A DNA stretch of 64,000 nt from the NCBI GenBank assembly GCA_035697245.1, contig DASSDH010000175.1, positions 40,108-104,107 of the forward strand, read 5' to 3'. Source of the DNA: JACVRX01 sp035697245. Lineage in GTDB: Bacteria; Actinomycetota; Actinomycetes; Jiangellales; Jiangellaceae. The notes under the pieces were generated by a model, which had not been told where the DNA came from, made no database searches, and saw only the letters and a list, made by a program, of their open reading frames with translations. Below are positions 36,713 through 45,018 of this stretch, piece after piece. Each line of letters starts with the position of its first letter. The first letter of the stretch is position 1. A program made the position numbers and the translations under genes.

Positions 36713-38707
36713 TTACCGCGCCACCAGCGCGGCGGCTCGATCGGCCCGGGTTGTCGCGGCGAAGGCTGCCGCGTACAGCACGCCCGCCACCAACAGCAAC
36801 GCGTTGTAGCCGACGACCAATGCGACGTACTCGAGGCAACCCCCGACCATCGCGCCGAGCAGGTTGGCACCCATCGCGGTCGACGTGTCGTCCGCGGCGC
36901 TCAGCCGTTTGGCGAAGATCACATTCGCCAGGAAGATCGGGGCGAACGCCAACGCGACCGCGACGACGAGCCGCACGACGACCGGCAGCTCCAGCAGCGT
37001 CGCCGCGGGCACCAGCCAGGCGAGCAGGAGCGCTCCGGCGAGCGCCGCGAAGAGAACCGGTATCGGCGGCGTGGGCCACCGTCGGGTGACCTCGACCGCC
37101 ACCAGGACGGCAACCAGGACACCGGCGAACACGATCGCATTGACCAGCCACGTAGTACCGAAGAGCAATGCGAACCCAGTGACGTACTTTGTCTCGAGCA
37201 GCAGGAATCCCATTCCCAAGAGGAACAGGTCGGAGTACGGGCGCATCGAGCGGAGCGGACCAGCAAAGGCTCGCACGCAAATGATCGACATGAGCAGGAT
37301 TCCGGCGATCACGAACAGGTACAGGGCCGGGATGTCCCGTGCCCGCAGGTACGGGAACGGATGGTTGTCGGTTGCGGGTGCCGGTGCCGCGCTGGTCGCG
37401 CCGGCTGTGTCGGCTGCACAGCGCTGGGCCGCCGGATCGGCCGCGATGGCGAGCACCGCGAGCTGACCGGCTCTGCCGAACGTGTCGACACACGGCTCAT
37501 GGCCGAAGGTCTCCGCCATGGTCCGTTGGAACCGGTCGACGAGCCATGACTCGCGATAGTTGTTGTACATCGCAAACGCGCCACCTGGCGCTAGGTGATC
37601 TCGAACCGCTCGCATCGCCTCCGCGGTGAACAAGTAGCTCTCCAGCCGGATCGATGCTGCGCCGGTGACCAGGGTGAGCGAGTCCGGCAGCGCAAAGATG
37701 ATCAGGTCGTATTCGCGGTCGGTGCGTTCGAGGAAGGCCCGCCCGTCGTCGACATGGGTCTGAACTCGAGAATCGGCGTACGGGTCGTCAGGGTGGCGTT
37801 CGCGGCCGATCTGCAGCAGGCGTGGATCGATCTCGACAGCGTCGACGAAGCCAGCTCCCCGCGCCAGGGCAACCGCGACGTCGTTGCCGTTGCCGGCCCC
37901 GACGATCAGGACGCGGTCGAGACTCGACTCGGGCAGCCGCTCGTAGGGCAGTAGATAGCGAGCATCCTCGGTCAACAGGCGCTCGACCGGCTTGATGTCC
38001 TGGTGTGGGATGCCGTTGGCAGAGATTGAGATCGTTCGGCCGTCGGGACCAGCCCGGTCGACCGTCCGCACCTCGTAGTACGGCGACCAGCTGGTGCCGG
38101 CAGCGGTGCTCTCGATCGCCAGTAATCCGACGATGACGACGAGAGCGGCTCGCGTGATCAGCGGCATGCGGCGTCCCAGCAGGACGACGTAACACGTCGC
38201 GACGATGCCGCCCCAGACGACCGGCGGGGCGCCCAGGAAGGACAGCAGTGTGAAGGCGCCGATGCCGGCCAGGCTGCCAATCAGGTCGAGCCGGTAGGCG
38301 TGCAGACCGGGCAGCTCGCGGAAGCATCGTCCGACGATTTCCCCGGGACCGGCCATGATGGCGGCCACCGCGAGGAAGATCAACGGCAGCGCGACCCACG
38401 GCGGGGGGCCATCAGGCTGAACTGACGTGAAGTACAGGACGTCCGCGCTGCGTTGGTCCACCGTGACGGGAAAGACGGCGACGAACGCGACCAGGCCCGC
38501 GAGTAGGACCGGTGACCAGCCGGTTAGGTCCCGCGGCCGACGTGCACGTAGGAAGCCCACGCCGACGCCGAGGAAGGATCCGAGCAGCACAAAATTGGCC
38601 AGGTAGCTCAAATGCACGACGTTGGCGCCGGTCCACCGGATCAGCGCCAGCTCCAGGAAGAGCATCAGCGCGCTGCCGAGAACCAGTCGTCGCGTGACTG
38701 ACACCAT
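36713..38707 (-). CDS. Membrane-anchored spermidine synthase-like protein
   Basis: 664 residues in three parts: about seven N-terminal membrane helices, a central class I Rossmann domain (DRVLIVGAGNGNDVAVALAR, VDAVEIDPRLLQIGRERHP, VDDGRAFLE, YDLIIFALPD), and about seven C-terminal helices. The central part matches the spermidine synthase/methyltransferase fold (nucleotide loop GAGNGND, acidic EIDP). ATG 38707 follows GGGAGG; the frame is open to 38821. Substrate unknown; such TM-fused forms are widespread and uncharacterised. Confidence 0.82.
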   Translation of the reverse strand: MVSVTRRLVLGSALMLFLELALIRWTGANVVHLSYLANFVLLGSFLGVGVGFLRARRPRDLTGWSPVLLAGLVAFVAVFPVTVDQRSADVLYFTSVQPDGPPPWVALPLIFLAVAAIMAGPGEIVGRCFRELPGLHAYRLDLIGSLAGIGAFTLLSFLGAPPVVWGGIVATCYVVLLGRRMPLITRAALVVIVGLLAIESTAAGTSWSPYYEVRTVDRAGPDGRTISISANGIPHQDIKPVERLLTEDARYLLPYERLPESSLDRVLIVGAGNGNDVAVALARGAGFVDAVEIDPRLLQIGRERHPDDPYADSRVQTHVDDGRAFLERTDREYDLIIFALPDSLTLVTGAASIRLESYLFTAEAMRAVRDHLAPGGAFAMYNNYRESWLVDRFQRTMAETFGHEPCVDTFGRAGQLAVLAIAADPAAQRCAADTAGATSAAPAPATDNHPFPYLRARDIPALYLFVIAGILLMSIICVRAFAGPLRSMRPYSDLFLLGMGFLLLETKYVTGFALLFGTTWLVNAIVFAGVLVAVLVAVEVTRRWPTPPIPVLFAALAGALLLAWLVPAATLLELPVVVRLVVAVALAFAPIFLANVIFAKRLSAADDTSTAMGANLLGAMVGGCLEYVALVVGYNALLLVAGVLYAAAFAATTRADRAAALVAR

Positions 38708-38830
38708 CAGCCTCCCGGAGCACAACCCGTCATACGGCCTGACCACTATGCCCGACAGGCCGGTCCGACGAACCACACTGGCGAGGCGTCCGGTCGCTCG
38801 GCACCCATCGGGCGTGGTCAACTGGACGCG

Positions 38831-40381
38831 ATGACGACCCTCCGCCCGCGCGCAATACCGTCCGGGCTGTCCACGGTGGGCCTACGGGCAGCCAACGGGC
38901 TTCCCATCGTCGTGGGCACGACGTTGGCAGTCGCCTACCTGCTCGCCCCACCGATGGGTGCCGACCTCTCCGCCCAGGTCGCCTGGGCAGAAGTCGCCGA
39001 GCGCGGGTGGCCGGCGTTGCTCGACCTGCGCTGGTACGGCGGGGTCAACCCGCTGGGCTACAGCGTGCTGGCGCCTCCGCTGATGGCACTGCTCGGAGTG
39101 CGGCTGGCGACCGCGGTCGGCTACCTGGCGGGCGTAGTGGTCGTGACCGCCCTGTTCCAGCGAGTGCCCGTGCGTCGTCCGGTGGCCGGCGGAGTGATGG
39201 CGGCACTGGGCCTGGCCGGAAACCTCGCCAGCTCCCGGACCACCTTCGTTCTCGGCCTCGCGATTGCCCTCGGAGCGCTGCTCGCCGTCGCGTACCACCG
39301 GCGATGGCTGGCGGTGCTGCTGGCGGTCCTGACCGCACTGACCAGCCCGGTGGCCGCGTTGTTCCTGATGCTGGCCGGCGTCGCGTTGGCGCTCTCGGGC
39401 CACCGGCGCACCGGAATCCGGCTCAGCGCGTCGGCAGCCGGTCCGACGATCATCGTGGGCCTGCTCTTCGGCAACGGCGGTTTGATGCCGTTCGGCCCGG
39501 TGCAGGCCGCGTTCGCTGTGTTGGCGAGTCTGATCGTGGTGGCCGCCTGCTGGGATGTCCCAGTGGTCCGCTGCGCCGCGTTGCTGTCGGCGGTGGTCGT
39601 CGTCGTCGCCTATGTGGTGCCGAATCCGGTCGGATCCAACGCCGCTCGCCTGGCGGAGTTGCTCGCACCGGCGGCGCTGGTTGCTGTCAGTAGCCTGCCC
39701 GGCCGGGCAGTGGCCGCGTTGGGCGTGATCGTCATGGTGCCGCAGCCGCTGCTCTACCTCGATGAGGTTCGCGCTCGTGGTGAGGCAGCGCTCGACCCCG
39801 CGTTCTACGCCCCGCTGGCGGAACAGCTCGAGGCTCGGAGGATCTCGGAGCCGGTCGAAGTCGTGCCGATGCGGCGGCACGGCGAGGCGGCGGCGATAGC
39901 CTCCGTCGTTCCGCTGGCCCGGGGGTGGATACGGCAGGTCGACGTCGGCCGCAACGGCGTGTTCTACGACGGCAGTATCGGCGAAGGCACCTATCGACGA
40001 TGGCTCGACAACAACGGGGTCGCCTGGGTAGCCCTGGCCCGAGGCGAACACGACTGGGCGGCCGGGAAGGAGGCGGCACTCGTCCGGGCTGGCCTACCGT
40101 ACCTGCGACCAGTCTGGGCGAATCAGACCTGGACTCTGTACGAGGTCACCGACGCGACTCCCGTCGTCACTCTGCCTGGTCGGGTACTTGGCCGCGGTCC
40201 GGATTCGCTCACTCTCGAGCTGCCGGCTGCCGGCAAATACGACCTGCGCGTGCGCTGGTCGAGGTGGCTCTCGGCATCTGCTGGTTGCCTCGAACGGGGT
40301 CCCGAAGGGTGGACGCGGGTCGTCGTCGAGCAGGCCGAAGTTGTCCGCCTCACGTCGAGGCTCATGCCCCGTCCGTGCTGA
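38831..40381 (+). CDS. Polytopic membrane protein of unknown function
   Basis: 516 residues with roughly ten hydrophobic segments in the first 320 residues (for example VVGTTLAVAYLLAPPMGADL, VAALFLMLAGVALALSG, ALLSAVVVVVAYVV), then a soluble C-terminal part (VEVVPMRRHGEAAAIASVV, NGVFYDGSIGEGTYRRWLDNN, WVALARGEHDW). The layout resembles actinobacterial GT-C-like or polymer-related membrane proteins, but no catalytic motif is clear. It is divergent from the spermidine synthase-like gene with 123 bp between them. Confidence 0.75.
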   Translation: MTTLRPRAIPSGLSTVGLRAANGLPIVVGTTLAVAYLLAPPMGADLSAQVAWAEVAERGWPALLDLRWYGGVNPLGYSVLAPPLMALLGVRLATAVGYLAGVVVVTALFQRVPVRRPVAGGVMAALGLAGNLASSRTTFVLGLAIALGALLAVAYHRRWLAVLLAVLTALTSPVAALFLMLAGVALALSGHRRTGIRLSASAAGPTIIVGLLFGNGGLMPFGPVQAAFAVLASLIVVAACWDVPVVRCAALLSAVVVVVAYVVPNPVGSNAARLAELLAPAALVAVSSLPGRAVAALGVIVMVPQPLLYLDEVRARGEAALDPAFYAPLAEQLEARRISEPVEVVPMRRHGEAAAIASVVPLARGWIRQVDVGRNGVFYDGSIGEGTYRRWLDNNGVAWVALARGEHDWAAGKEAALVRAGLPYLRPVWANQTWTLYEVTDATPVVTLPGRVLGRGPDSLTLELPAAGKYDLRVRWSRWLSASAGCLERGPEGWTRVVVEQAEVVRLTSRLMPRPC

Positions 40382-40399
40382 AGGCCGTCAGGGCAAGCG

Positions 40400-40552
40400 T
40401 CACTGCCCAGCACTGTGGACGGCGAACTCGTGCCAGCGGATGTCCAGCTGTTCGTGCATGGGGTAGGTGTAGGCCTGCAAACCCGACACCCCGTTCCCGA
40501 GGGGGTCGGCGTCGCTGGCCTGCAGCACAGGGGACCCGTTCAGTGCTAGTTC
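40400..40552 (-). pseudogene. C-terminal stump of a jelly-roll (LamG/concanavalin-like) domain protein
   Basis: Fifty codons ending in TGA read ELALNGSPVLQASDADPLGN, GVSGLQAYTYPMHEQLDI, RWHEFAVHS. The NGSPVLQASD...GVSGLQAYTYP pattern is that of the last strands of a carbohydrate-binding jelly-roll domain. No start or N-terminal part exists; homology stops at 40552, beside the LuxR stump. Assignment is tentative. Confidence 0.45.
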
Positions 40553-40555
40553 GCC

Positions 40556-40681
40556 AGTGAGAAACGTCGAGGCATGCACTGGGCGCGCATCTTCGCGAAG
40601 CTGGGCCTCGAGCCCGGACCCGACGACCACCGCCGAGTTCGGGCCGTACTCACCTATCTACAGGCAGTCGACGAGTCCTGA
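40556..40681 (+). pseudogene. C-terminal stump of a LuxR/NarL-family response regulator
   Basis: In-frame codons from 40556 read SEK..., then MHWARIFAKLGLEPGPDDHR and RVRAVLTYL before TGA. The IFAKLGL-P-DDHRRV-AVL-YL tail is characteristic of NarL-type helix-turn-helix regulators. Receiver domain and most of the HTH are missing. Too short to function. Confidence 0.65.
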
Positions 40682-40746
40682 TACGGAGTCAAGGTCGACG
40701 ATTGAGGCGGAGACGGGCGGGTGGGCGCGGGCTAACCAGCCAAGCA

Positions 40747-41655
40747 TCAGCCGCCAGAGTTTCCGTAGACGGTGACGTGGACATGGTCGTAGTGGTTGGC
40801 GGTCGCCGAACCGCGGTCCTCCATCCACCGCCAGCCGTCGCTGGCCCGCTCGACTGTCCAGATCTGCTGGGACCAGATCACTTCGCTGACGCCGAGCTCT
40901 CGGTAGTTGGCCCGGACGAATGCTGCGATGGCGTCACCGAGCGAGCTGCTCGACACCATGATGTCCAGCGCCCTCCCCACGCTGTGTTCGCCACCGCCGG
41001 ATCGTGTGCCGCCGTAGGACGTGACGGACGGGAATTCGGCGCAGACGGCTCGATGCACCCGAATAGCGTCTGGGGTCAGGCCGTCCTCGACCGCAGAGCC
41101 GGAAGCACACTCCGCGTAGGAGATGCCACCTCCAGCCGTCGTCGTCTCTTCTGCTGGCTCGGTTTCTGACAGGTATTCACCATTGACCCAGGCGGCAACG
41201 CCCTCATGGATGACTTGTGTCCAGGAGCCCTCGGTGGTCCCCGTCACCGCGACCTCGGTGCCTCGGGCGAGAACGGCCAGTACCTCGGCGTCCCGACTCG
41301 GTCCAGAGCGCACGTTGAGCGCCGTCGTGACGTAGAGCTGACCGATCGCGGTCGGCTCTGGCGTCGGCGTCGGCGTCGCCGTGGGGGTCGGTGCGGGTGT
41401 CGCGGCAGCTGCCGTCGGAGATCTTGTGCCGCGCGGTAACGGCGGTCGCTCGTCGAGTCCTCGGCTGACGGACTCGAGCCGCAGGGGGTCGACCGTCACC
41501 GTCATCCGCGCCACGGCGGGAAGATCGTCGGGACCCTCGGGCCACGCGGCTACACCCACCGGCACGGCAGCCAGGATTCCCGCGGCGAGCGCCAGTGGGA
41601 CCACCTGTCGGGCGTATTGTGGGCTTTTGGCGTGTTTGTGCCGAGCATTCGGCAC
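40747..41655 (-). CDS. Secreted/anchored SH3b protein with M15-like peptidase domain
   Basis: 302 residues: an N-terminal membrane helix (VVPLALAAGILAAVPVGVAA), a Pro/Thr/Ala linker with repeated PTPT, a bacterial SH3 domain (LYVTTALNVRSGPSRDAEVL...WVNGEYL), and a C-terminal domain with GGEHSVGRALDIMV and NHYDHVHVTV. The H-x5-D...H-x-H arrangement is that of zinc DD-carboxypeptidases (M15/VanY type). Likely acts on peptidoglycan outside the membrane. Starts at GTG 41655. Confidence 0.78.
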   Translation of the reverse strand: MPNARHKHAKSPQYARQVVPLALAAGILAAVPVGVAAWPEGPDDLPAVARMTVTVDPLRLESVSRGLDERPPLPRGTRSPTAAAATPAPTPTATPTPTPEPTAIGQLYVTTALNVRSGPSRDAEVLAVLARGTEVAVTGTTEGSWTQVIHEGVAAWVNGEYLSETEPAEETTTAGGGISYAECASGSAVEDGLTPDAIRVHRAVCAEFPSVTSYGGTRSGGGEHSVGRALDIMVSSSSLGDAIAAFVRANYRELGVSEVIWSQQIWTVERASDGWRWMEDRGSATANHYDHVHVTVYGNSGG

Positions 41656-41770
41656 CTGCTATCACCTTTAACGCTGCAGGGGACAACGTTCGCAGTGGAC
41701 CAGGCAACCACACGGCGGCGGAGATGTCACGCCGGGGTAACGGAGCCGAGTCGCAGCGGTGCGGGAGGAC

Positions 41771-44146
41771 TCAGGATCCGACCGACGGGATGCTGCGTGG
41801 GGCCTCGGTGAACTCCGCCAGGGCGCGGGCGTACCCAGCGTCGGTCCAGTAATCGGAATGTCCCTGGATCCTGGCGTCGAGGGTCCGCGGATCGACCAGC
41901 CGCCGATCGACGGGCGCGTTCGGCACGGTCGGCGGGTCGAGGGCCCAGGCGCCAATCGGATCGGTGTCGCGGTAGAGGTTGCGCCAGCGACCGTTCAGCC
42001 GTTCATAGACGGCGCGCAGGGCGTCCGGTCCGAAGTACGCCGGGAAGAAACGCAGGTAGAGCCGGCGCACAGGCGAGCCGTGGGTGAGCAGCTCGACCCG
42101 CGCGAGCGTTTCTGGCGACAGCTGCAGGACCGTCGCCGCGACCATCACTGAGCCCTGCGAATGCCCTGACAGCACGACCCGCGACGTCGGCGTGGCCGTC
42201 AGCGTCGTCACCCGTTGGGCCAACTCCGGGATGGCTCGTTCGCCGTAAGACGGGGGAGCGAGGGGATGGGCAGCCCTCGGAAAGAAGCTGCCGATGTCCC
42301 ACAGGATGCCCACGGTCCGGCGTAGGGCCGGGTTTTTGTACGACCTCCAAGCGAGGAAGACGATGCCCAGCGCGAATACGCCCATGATCCATGTTCCGAC
42401 GGCGGTCAGCGTCGCGAGCGGTGGTTCCTCCACGAAACGCCAGTTCTCCTCGCCGGCGATATAGACGCCCAAGGCGACCAGGAGCACGACGCCGGCCACC
42501 ACGACGATCCGGCCGATGACCCGCCCCACCCCGTCGGTCACCGAGGCAATGGCGGTGGCGATGGCAACTCGGCGTACCCGTTCGTCACCGGGTTCCAATC
42601 CCACCGCTTCCTGTGTCCGGGCCTTCACGATGTCTTCGGCGAGTGGTCCGAGTCTCCGCCGCACGCCAAGCGCGACGACAGCGGCGACCACGATCAGTGC
42701 GACGGTGATGACCGCTGCAGCGGCTCCGGCCCAGGCGAACGACGGCGGGACGACCATCGGCACTTCCGCGGTCGCCGCCGCCAGCCGCTCCTGAAAGGAG
42801 CGCGCCGGGTCGCTCGCCACCACCTGCTGGGCAACCAAGTTCACGGTGGCGGTTTCCTGGCTGAGCACCGGATAGCCGAGGAGCTCGGCGACCCGGTAGG
42901 TGATGCCTGCGGAGAACCCGCCGGCGACCAGGAAGGCGATGGTGGCAATCGCCGGGCCGCCCAGGCCGCGCATCGCGACCCGGTTCTCTGGAGTCGTCGC
43001 TACACCACCAGCCTGCGCCCACGGACGTTGGACAGCGACGGAGATGGCGAGCAGCAGCAGGATGACGGTGCCGGCCGCGAAGGAGATGAGAATCGCCCCG
43101 CGCAAGCCGGGCAAGCGCCCCGCTTGCTCCCACGGCCCGGTCCAGTCCCAGGCGGAGTACACAGTGGCGACAGCGAGCAGGACGAGCGACACCCTCCGGG
43201 CGACCGTCGCGCCTTTCGCCGAGATCATCCTCGACATTCGGCGATCCCGATCATCCGTGTCGGCATTGCGCCCCGTCACGGCTTCGGTGCTGATCAGCAC
43301 CACTGTGTAGACGAAGATCGCCAGCGATCCGACACAGACAACGACGCCGACGACCTGCGCGGCTCCGGTTGCGACCAGTTTGGTGGCCGGCCACGCCACC
43401 AGCGCTGCCAGCAGTGCTGTTGCGGCCGCGACGTGCGTCGTCCGCAGCATCGGCATGCCGGGGTTGCCACGCCAGAAATGGCGACGACCAAGCGGTAGAT
43501 CTTCGGCTCGTTGCACCGTGGCGTCGGACATCGGCTTGGTGGTGCGTAGTGTCCGGCGGCCCACCATTCCGACCAGCACCACGACCAGAAGCGGGATCAC
43601 GGCGGTGATTGCCACCCGGCGGCCCGGGCTTGCGACGAGCACATCGAGGATCCCGCTGACAACCGGTACCGAGGACGCACACCGCTCGATCCGGCCGCAT
43701 TGCCAGCCGGTCAGGTCCACCGCCACCAGCACGGCCGTGAGCAGCATGGTCAGCGTGAGGATGAGACCCAGCAGCCGTAGCAGGACCGCCGACACGTGAC
43801 CGGCCAGCAGTTGGCGCCGCGACGGATCGACCGGCGTCGCCGGAAGCATCCAATGGGCCAGGTTGACCAGCATCAAGGGCAGGACCAGCAGCCAAGCCGC
43901 CCGGGCAGCCGGCCCGGACGTCAGCCCACCCCAGCTGTACGCCTCCAACCGCCCCTGCTCGCCGAAATCGGCTGAGCGTCCGCCCGGATACCACCGTCGA
44001 AAGAACCCAGCCCGTTCGTCGCCAGCGACCCGCTTCAGGATCGGAAAGGCAAGAATCGTCTCCGGCGTGGTGCCGCTGACCCCATGCACACGAAGTTCGG
44101 TGCGGCCCTCCAGGCCACGGTCCAGGCTTTCATCCTGCTCGGCCAT
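41771..44146 (-). CDS. Large polytopic membrane protein with predicted esterase active site
   Basis: 791 residues. The N-terminus has ELRVHGVSGTTPE (an oxyanion-hole-like HG segment), about eleven membrane helices follow, and the C-terminal domain carries SRVVLSGHSQGSVMVAA, a GxSxG nucleophile elbow, with LTHGSPV, DPIGAWA and a late QGHSDYW histidine. Predicted alpha/beta-hydrolase split across a membrane insert. ATG 44146 follows GGGAGG. Substrate unknown. Confidence 0.75.
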   Translation of the reverse strand: MAEQDESLDRGLEGRTELRVHGVSGTTPETILAFPILKRVAGDERAGFFRRWYPGGRSADFGEQGRLEAYSWGGLTSGPAARAAWLLVLPLMLVNLAHWMLPATPVDPSRRQLLAGHVSAVLLRLLGLILTLTMLLTAVLVAVDLTGWQCGRIERCASSVPVVSGILDVLVASPGRRVAITAVIPLLVVVLVGMVGRRTLRTTKPMSDATVQRAEDLPLGRRHFWRGNPGMPMLRTTHVAAATALLAALVAWPATKLVATGAAQVVGVVVCVGSLAIFVYTVVLISTEAVTGRNADTDDRDRRMSRMISAKGATVARRVSLVLLAVATVYSAWDWTGPWEQAGRLPGLRGAILISFAAGTVILLLLAISVAVQRPWAQAGGVATTPENRVAMRGLGGPAIATIAFLVAGGFSAGITYRVAELLGYPVLSQETATVNLVAQQVVASDPARSFQERLAAATAEVPMVVPPSFAWAGAAAAVITVALIVVAAVVALGVRRRLGPLAEDIVKARTQEAVGLEPGDERVRRVAIATAIASVTDGVGRVIGRIVVVAGVVLLVALGVYIAGEENWRFVEEPPLATLTAVGTWIMGVFALGIVFLAWRSYKNPALRRTVGILWDIGSFFPRAAHPLAPPSYGERAIPELAQRVTTLTATPTSRVVLSGHSQGSVMVAATVLQLSPETLARVELLTHGSPVRRLYLRFFPAYFGPDALRAVYERLNGRWRNLYRDTDPIGAWALDPPTVPNAPVDRRLVDPRTLDARIQGHSDYWTDAGYARALAEFTEAPRSIPSVGS

Positions 44147-44216
44147 CACGCCTCCCGGCACACGATCTCATCGTGAAGAGGCGGCGATGGCGATTTGCGT
44201 ACGTGTCGGCCGGGGC

Positions 44217-44587
44217 TCAACTGGATCGGCGCCGACTCAGCGCGTGTGCAGGGTTCACGGCGGCGATTCCGGCCCAGGACACGAACAGTCCTTCGGAGCC
44301 GGCAGCCTCCGAAGACAGCGCGGTGATTGGGATCCCGGCGAAGAGTGACGCCATGCCCAGAATGAAGCTGTGCCCGGCGGCTTTCGCCGGTGTGCTGGCC
44401 GGCGCACTCATCGCGCTTGCCGACGAGCCGAGTCGCTCGGCCACCCGTTCGTCGACCCGCTCGGCGATCCGCTGGTCCAGCCGCGCCACAAAACTGTCGA
44501 CGACAGCGTCCTCATACTCCTTGCCGAGCTCACGCCGGGCGCCAATTGCGCAGCGAGGTCCTCCCGAGCCGGCGGTTCCTCCATCAC
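44217..44587 (-). pseudogene. Conserved actinobacterial hypothetical gene with a 1-nt frameshift
   Basis: From GTG/ATG 44587/44584 the frame reads MEEPPAREDLAAQLA, then breaks. The homologous continuation RRELGKEYEDAVVDSFVARL and then DQRIAERVDERVAER lies one frame over from about 44541 to the TGA at 44217. Restoring a single base at 44539-44545 joins them as LAARRELG. The joined protein (~122 residues) has a coiled N-terminal half and a membrane helix (GHSFILGMASLFAGIPITAL), as in small actinobacterial 'DLAARRELG' proteins. Real decay or a sequencing error. Confidence 0.7.
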
Positions 44588-44593
44588 GCCGCC

Positions 44594-44599
44594 AGGATA
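44594..44599 (-). promoter_or_regulatory. -10 box upstream of the frameshifted gene
   Basis: Minus-strand TATCCT, 6 nt before GTG 44587. Confidence 0.5.
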
Positions 44600-44692
44600 G
44601 TGAGCGAGACGATCGCTGTGATCACCGTCTTGTCGGGCGCTCTCGTGGTCGGTCTCTTTGTCGGGAGCGTGGTGGGAGCCTCTCGGAGGTAA
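44600..44692 (+). CDS. Possible 30-residue hydrophobic peptide
   Basis: GTG 44600 opens MSETIAVITVLSGALVVGLF, then VGSVVGASRR and TAA. This is a clean single membrane helix with a charged tail. Its 3' end lies in the left arm of the hairpin at 44663-44776. No good ribosome-binding site is visible. Could be a small membrane protein or chance; antisense to the promoter of the frameshifted gene. Confidence 0.3.
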   Translation: MSETIAVITVLSGALVVGLFVGSVVGASRR

Positions 44693-44776
44693 GCTCCAGC
44701 TCTTGATGCTGACGTCGCTAGTCCGCGCGTTCCCGAACTTCGTTCTTAGCCTCCGCGAGACTCCCACCACGCTCCC
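44663..44776 (-). other. Long hairpin module, copy 1 (candidate structured RNA, minus-strand sense)
   Basis: Outer arms of about 30 bp (44663-44693 and 44745-44776; 16 bp perfect, GGGAGCGTGGTGGGAG). In minus-strand sense the inner part reads GGAGGCTAAGAACGAAGTTC, then GGGAACGCGCGG, and ends GAGCTTACCTCC. Two imperfect pairs become U-G wobbles only in minus-strand RNA. The core is shared with 44854-44957. Confidence 0.55.
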
Positions 44777-44853
44777 TCCTGTTGTGATCATCGTCCCTTC
44801 CAGGCCTCCATATCGGAGTGCGGGGAGAGACCACGGTGAGTTTGGCGGCGGCG

Positions 44854-44957
44854 CGGGATATGCAGTTGTAGGAGGCTGAAGAACGAAGCTCGGGGACGAG
44901 CGGTGATTGACATGGGCCGCCCGAGCTTGGACTGGCCTCCAACAACTGCACATCCCG
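44854..44957 (+). other. Long hairpin module, copy 2 (candidate structured RNA, plus-strand sense)
   Basis: Outer stem of 23 bp with two mismatches (CGGGATATGCAGTTGT pairs with ACAACTGCACATCCCG). The inner core GGAGGCTGAAGAACGAAGCT, then CGGGGACGAGCGG, has a perfect inner stem AAGCTCGGG/CCCGAGCTT, closing GCCTCC. It shares the core, but not the outer stem sequence, with copy 1. It ends 62 bp before hemL. Confidence 0.55.
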
Positions 44958-45018
44958 TTCCGCCGCTTGACGGGCCGAGCCCGTGCCGCCGCATCCGCGC
45001 CACGGCGTGACTGGGACA

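Larger units (their letters stand above)
40382..40746. other. Gap of 365 bp holding two gene stumps
   Basis: A hairpin (GCCGTC/GACGGC with GGGC/GCCC inside, 40384-40423) follows the membrane protein stop. Then come two C-terminal gene fragments in opposite orientation (40400-40552 and 40556-40681) whose broken 5' ends face each other. Nothing is seen in the last 65 bp. Confidence 0.6.

Noticed and set aside
40557..40775. 72-codon plus-strand frame over the stump region
   Set aside because: It is one frame off the recognisable LuxR-type tail and has no family resemblance.
44663..44776. Treating the long hairpin only as a terminator for the 30-residue frame
   Set aside because: The stem is too long (about 28 bp) with a 50-nt structured interior, and its core recurs in a second hairpin nearby, so a simple terminator does not explain it.
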